A stretch of DNA of 64,000 bases, from assembly GCA_037783415.1 (NCBI GenBank), contig JAZGTN010000022.1, forward strand, positions 3,286,001 to 3,350,000, in the 5' to 3' direction. This DNA comes from Leptasterias polaris. Taxonomy: Eukaryota > Echinodermata > Asteroidea > Forcipulatida > Asteriidae. The notes under the pieces are model-generated. The model saw only the letters and a program-made list of their open reading frames with translations. It did no database searches and had not been told where the DNA came from. Position 1 is the first letter of the stretch; every line of letters starts with the position of its first letter. Shown piece after piece: positions 58,816 through 64,000 of the stretch. The translations under genes were made by a program, and so were the position numbers.

Positions 58816-60105
58816 ATTAGGGTCGGGCAATATTGAGTTCATTTAGAGGCACTCATCCTTTTTAGAACCATAACAAAGTTGTTGTCAAACACATTGTCAA
58901 AAAATGGTAAAATGAGAGAGTTCGGGTTAAATTACTCGGTGGTTAAAACATCACTGGTGGTAATAGATGTGTTTATATTGTTTAAAATATGACAAATTCT
59001 GAATCACAACTACCCAATAATGATAGTTGTTAAATTTGTTAAGAGCAAGTTCAATTTATATGAACATTGAAGTGAATTCACCACATATAGTAAACTATGC
59101 AGAAATTATCTCGTTAGTAACGTAATCAGAGCTCTAACAGAAACCGGTTTTATCTGTTTTAGGCGAACAGAAAGAACATTAGTGTTCAAGAGTGACGCCT
59201 ATATAGGCATTAATCGTCTTGCGCTCTTTAAGCAGCTCGTCAAACCTTGCGCACATGTGTCACCTTTTGGAATCACGCGACCGAAGTACAAAAAGCTTAC
59301 CAACTCCTGTCAATCTCTGGGCAACTATAGATGGCGTGATTGCAACGCTAACTCGAGTGTAAAACGACATTAATGAAAGAATAACAACTTTGCGCTTCAA
59401 CATTGCGAATGTCAACGTGAGTTGAAACATTCTGCGAAAGTGTGGCCACAGTTCAACTTCGAAATCGTGGCTACGATTTGATACATCGAAACTGCTGCGC
59501 CCTCACCGTCTTGTCCTAAAAAACTGGGCTTCAAACACATGTTGAGGCCACTGAACATTTAATTTCACATTTCAATAAAACTAACAAATTTCATTTGTGA
59601 ATTTTAACGGCAGCCTATGGGTCTATTCTCGAAAACTAGCCGGTGACAACCATGTGAACAAATCTCTTCTCGAATTAAATTGTGGTTCTCTGCGAAGAGC
59701 CGGGATTGAGACATAGGCCTAGGTATTATCTAGTTCTCGATGTTTCGACGAGTGTATTCCACTCGTTTTTAAGAGAAACCATTAACTTAGATCATTGCTG
59801 AAACAGAATCCACAAACACTATAAACACAAACAGATCAGCTCTGAATCCGCTTTTATAAAATCATTCCAGTCAGAGCTATCCTTCAGATGACACAGTGAT
59901 ACTGCAACGTGCACTAGAATTACCTTTGGTGTAGTAGAGTCACTTTAATTGGACGAGGTACTATATACCTATACACCATAGTGACTTCGGAGGTACTGTA
60001 CCTCATCACTAGAGTGACTTTGGGATTTAATACTTTACCTTTATACCTAGTGACTTTGGGAGACCTTACACTAGAGTGACCTTATAGAGGTACTTACACT
60101 ATAGA
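58816..60105. other. Non-coding stretch with a Penelope-like hairpin
   Basis: No gene is recognised. A hairpin CGAGTG/CACTCG next to GAAACATCGAG lies on the minus strand at 59738-59768. From 59935 to 60110 a loose GTGACTTTGG/GGTACT motif repeats five times. Confidence 0.45.
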
Positions 60106-60180
60106 ATGACATCAGAGGTACTGCAACTTTTTATTTTCAGAAAAGGTTCAAATTCCAGTCCTCTAGTTTACATTGAACAT

Positions 60181-60360
60181 TTCCAGCTATTGCAGTTCTG
60201 TATACAGCGTATAGGAGATGTGCATGTGTTTGTGAAAAATTTCCAGCTATTGCAGTTCTGTATACAGCGTATAGGAGATGTGCATGTGTTTGTGAAAAAT
60301 TTCCAGCTATTGCAGTTCTGTATACAGCGTATAGGAGATGTGCATGTGTTTGTGAAAAAC
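60181..60360. repeat. 60-bp tandem triplication, perfect
   Basis: TTCCAGCTATTGCAGTTCTG...GTGAAAAAT is present at 60181-60240, 60241-60300 and 60301-60360 with only the last base differing. Because 60 is a multiple of three, both strands stay open across it (20-residue units). That explains the repetitive open frames and is not evidence for a gene. Confidence 0.96.
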
Positions 60361-61386
60361 AAAATACTGAGCGTAAAGCATGTAGTTTTGTAATAATTTA
60401 TTTAAATCGTTTGGCCAAGGCAACTGAAGCTAGAAAGGATTCAGACAAAAGGATACCTTGAGAAAGTGCTTTGTGTGAAACTCTTCAAACCACAAACCGT
60501 ATTTAGGTTAAATGCTAAGGTTTGCATTATTTATTTTCGACAATATATTGTGTTGCTTTTGAGAGCGAAGGCATTGTTAGCAACAACATGAATTTGATTT
60601 CAACTACACGCAGTTCATTGGAAATTCGCCATGAAACAACCTCGGTATGTGCTCCGTGTCGGGGAGGGGGGGCGGGGGGTGGGGTTAGGAGTAAGTGGTG
60701 TATCACGTCACCATCTAACCACCCTCTCTCGGCCCACATGGTACCGTCATTCAACAAAATGCTCAATTAAGGGTTTTTGAAGCGATTGAATTATCTTGTA
60801 ACATACCTCCGCGCACCGCATACGGCTTTCAACGATGGGCACTCCAAAGTGAAACAGTAGACATTTTCATGCTCGGGCCCGAATTAACACGATGGTAAAA
60901 TGACGATTACTCGGTGTCAGCGGTCCACGGAGCGTAACGTGTTTGCTGACATAGAACAGTCGACCTGAATTGTAAGTTGTTTGCACCCAGTTCTAGACCA
61001 TGGTTCCTACTCTGCTTTGGGGTGATGACACACCCTCTTTATTGCCACATTCCACTCACCTTTCACAGCGAGACAAATTTCTGCTCGAATTTTTTCGTCA
61101 TCGTCGAGGTGATAACCAAATAATAATGACAAAATGAAAACCATTGCCTACCGAACGTGTTGAAAGCGGAGAAACATAAACATTGTCATGTTAACGTGTT
61201 GTTAATAGTGTTTATAGTGCTAAATACGTTGCCATGAATAATTTACGGGTTAATTTTAATTTTCCAGTACTCTGTTTGCTTTGGTCGTCATTGCTGTGGT
61301 CAAAAAATGGAAACGTGCACGAGCGCGCGCCATTAACCTCAGTGAAAGAGCTGTTTGGGTCTTGTGACGTCATATAGGGGGTCTAT
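60361..61386. other. No recognised feature
   Basis: Non-coding. A short G-rich run lies near 60661-60684. Confidence 0.4.
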
Positions 61387-62514
61387 CACTGAAAACACAA
61401 CTTGGTCAATTGACTAAGAAAAATTTGTCCTTCACATGGTTTAATTTTACTAATCTTGGTTTGTCATCCAATCGAAAGATTAGTCAAAACATTCACAAAA
61501 AACTAATATTATTAAGTCTTTGAAAATGGTTTAATTTTACTAAATGTTCGCAAGATTAGTAATTCACAAAATTCAATAAGTATTCCTTAAAACTGTATTA
61601 GTCTTACTCCAAAAATAATTAGTCAAATATGTAGTCAAACAATATATCATTTAGTCTTGCTATTTTCTTCATTAGTCACTCACAATGAAGCAATGTCAAA
61701 AACATTCGTTGCAAGGTTGGTGAAAATACAACAATAGTGAGCACACACGCAACATAACAAATAACAAATTAAGACAGGTCTGCATCAAGTTTCCCTATAG
61801 GCTAGGCCCCGTAAAAGCATCAAAATATCCCATAGTATAGGATACACCCCTGTCACATGCTGAACCTTGAGACCACGAAACCTTAGAGACAACTCGACCG
61901 GTTTTCGACGAGTCGACTTTGACATCGAGACATGTTACATGCATGATTGTCCATACTCACAAGTCACGAGATGATATTAATATGATAGTTTACGTACTTA
62001 CCAGGTGCCATGCTTGGTCCTATACAGTTAGAAAGTGTTCCCCACTATCTATAAATGTAGAACCATTCAAAACCCTTGACTTGAACATGCAAGTCAATTA
62101 GGTTTTTCCATATTTATTGGAGCTGCGAGCCACCACAGAAAGAACAGACTGAAAAAACGCGCGAACTTTTACGGACAAAAACTTCAGGTTGTTGACTAAT
62201 TCAACATTAGTATTAGTCTTTCACGAATACATTAGTCATCCAATTAATAATGTACATTTCAATTAGTAAATTCAAAATGAAATGACTAACTGCATTGGTA
62301 AATCAACAGTTTATCAATTAGTCAGAACACTAGTCTGAACTAAATTTTAATTAGTCTTTGCAAAATAAGAAGTTAGTTTGCACGTTTTTCAAGTTAGTCA
62401 TTATGTCTTATATTAGTATTTGTGATATGAAAATTGGTCATTCCCTGAAGGACTTACTTTTTGTTCACGTTTGACTAATCTTTTGTACAAAATGACTAAG
62501 TGATGTTTTCAGTG
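61387..62514. mobile_element. 1.13-kb CACTG-ended TIR element with iterated TTAGTC motifs
   Basis: The ends CACTGAAAACACAACTTGG (61387) and, inverted, CACTGAAAACATCACTTAG (62514) enclose two arms of about 300 bp packed with more than 20 copies of ATTAGTC/GACTAAT words. The middle (about 61690-62170) is free of them and has no transposase. CACTA/CACTG ends plus subterminal repeats suggest a CACTA (EnSpm)- or Chapaev-like non-autonomous element. No matching 2-4-bp target duplication is visible. Confidence 0.7.
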
Positions 62515-62640
62515 ACCTTTGTATTGCAACGTCACAGCCCGAGTTTTTGCCAACCAAGGTTGGAAAACTAGGGGAAGCCATAAATGCAAGGCAAAAACAG
62601 TTTGTAAAAATCATACACAAATATTGAATGTTTTGTTAAC
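62515..62640 (+). repeat. Dispersed repeat shared with 49770-49910
   Basis: TTGTATTGCAACGTCACAGC, CCGAGTTTTTGCCAACCAAG and CATACACAAATATTGAATG match the 49770 copy. It starts exactly where the CACTG element ends. Confidence 0.7.
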
Positions 62641-63232
62641 ATACGGTTGTCCATGCCAACCAGTGCGGTTTGTTTTTATCAACAATAGAAAGGATTTTAC
62701 GTTAGTATTGATAACCAGAAGAGTATTGTCGTCTCAAGGCGGGTCAACAGGTTTTGCGAAAATGCATCTGCAGCTTCATTTACGCGCAAAAATCTATTCC
62801 CAAGCAATTCAACAACCAACATGCTGACATTTTAAAGCCCAATTGATGCTTTAGACTTTTACAGCGAACCCCCCCCCCCCCATCAAAACCCCCAAACAAA
62901 ACAAAACAAAACACGGAAATGTACGGGAGCTTAAAGTCTCCATTCGTGTTTTCATGTTTCCGAGCTAAAACGTCGCAGACTAAATGGCTTTCCGACTTCT
63001 CTTACCGTTAATAAAATGCGTTATTAAATGATTTATTGGATCTGTTTTTTCGTGTTTTATGGTCACGTGAATCGTGAAAACCAGAAACAACAATATCTAA
63101 GAGATGTCTTTCAAAGGTACGATATTTGGGAAGGCACCCTCAAATATGTCTAAGTTTGAAGTCTTTCTACAATAACTTATAGCTCAGCAAGAATGAGGAA
63201 ACATGAATGTTCACGGTAAGCATCCGTATTAA
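62641..63232. other. No recognised feature
   Basis: Non-coding, with a C run at 62869-62882 and (AAAAC)n-like sequence after it. Confidence 0.45.
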
Positions 63233-63565
63233 AGGGACTTAGACAACATTTGGTCATGGTTGAAAATATAAACGTATACTTTTATCCTGTATGACATCAA
63301 GATGCTCATGGTGGCAAACTTCCCTTGAAATATTGTTAGCTTAAATGCTATAGCTTTTGAAAATGAGTTAAACGATTAGCTTTGATCAAAACTCGATGAT
63401 TTTTTGAAAAAAGTAAAATTATATAGTTTTGTTTTCATCACTAATTAACACAGTGACTCCGATGACCGATGAGCTCAAATTTAATAGGTTTGATATGTCA
63501 TGTATTATGTTGGGTCACATCAAGTGTGGAAACTGGTCTTTCACAACCACCGATGGTAATGGGCT
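63233..63565 (+). mobile_element. M3-family MITE, diverged copy
   Basis: AGGGACTTAGACAACATTTGG follows TTAA (63229-63232). Internal CAAGATGCTCATGGTGGCAA, CAGTGACTCCGATGACCGAT and GTTGGGTCACATCAAGTGTG match M3. The right end is eroded, with TTAT in place of TTAA. Confidence 0.75.
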
Positions 63566-64000
63566 TTATATGCTAGCAGCGGGAATTAATTTTTGGGGAA
63601 AAAGTTGTATTAAAAAACAAAAAATTCTACATAATTAAGCAGGATTTGTCAGTACAAAGTTTTTACACTCATTTGTTGGGAGTTGTACTTTCTACGTAAG
63701 GCTCAGATTCGTTTCGCTTTTAAGCAGTGACTTTTGTCGGTGATAGTTGACTAATTGAATTGTGTATCGGTCAAGTTAAACAAAACCGAAGAGCAAGAAA
63801 CCCCAAACATTAAGTACTGACTGGCGTTGAGGCTTTGTGATAGCATGGTTCTGCCAGCCACAACGTGTTTGTCCGTTAACACAGTGACATTCGATCATCC
63901 TTTTTCCATGAAGCGGACGGTCGCGGAGTTTCGTCCGTCCACGGTCGCGCAAAGGGGTTTCCGATAACGGTGAGGGGCAACGTTACAATGTTTGCTGGAA
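63566..64000. other. No recognised feature
   Basis: AT-rich non-coding sequence to the window end. Confidence 0.4.

Noticed and set aside
60106..60393. Repetitive 95-residue open frame with three 20-residue units
   Set aside because: The 60-bp exact triplication forces both strands to stay open. The single unit has no coding signature.

Overview
This is eukaryotic, repeat-dense, AT-rich DNA from what looks like a marine invertebrate deuterostome. I lean towards an echinoderm, perhaps a sea star. The reasons are the many TAGGCCTA-type words, very long G homopolymers, Penelope-like and CR1/L2-like retroelement ends, tRNA-derived SINEs, and several TTAA-flanked MITE families whose texture I associate with asteroid genomes. 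No database search was possible, so the clade call is an impression.

Only one protein-coding gene is convincing: an intronless class A (rhodopsin-like) GPCR at 2498-3586 (+), followed directly by a poly(A) signal. A second, tentative coding segment is a small open frame or terminal exon at 30258-30483 (+). A third is a 96-residue open frame at 38032-38322 (-) inside a transposon-like element with terminal inverted repeats (TIRs). Most other open frames are short, lack family motifs and look like chance.

Mobile DNA dominates the rest. Three MITE families carry TTAA target-site duplications. M1 (about 385 bp) has copies at 1134, 12377, 41504 and 54105. M2 (about 376 bp, a near-perfect foldback) has copies at 781, 15255 (half), 16015 and 24174. 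M3 (about 350 bp) has copies at 8466, 12034, 20561, 26951, 33940, 56909 and 63233. In two places an M1 copy abuts another family and the two share a single TTAA. Three M-elements contain nested insertions. Three larger elements, at 37438-38690, 40768-41452 and 61387-62514, share an architecture: well-matched TIRs plus many short motifs iterated inside each arm. A 721-bp foldback at 6896-7616 has an intact 10-bp target duplication.

Retroelement remains include the C-terminal GIY-YIG part of a Penelope-like element just downstream of the GPCR, with a degenerate hammerhead-ribozyme-like core in its 3' region. There are also two LINE reverse-transcriptase C-termini (22040-22549 +, 52182-52313 -), several LINE tails and four tRNA-derived SINE fragments. 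Tandem arrays include a 41-bp minisatellite (about 10 units at 58402-58815), a perfect 60-bp triplication at 60181-60360, and smaller duplications of 44, 45, 59 and 91 bp. The long stretches between these features hold no gene I can support.
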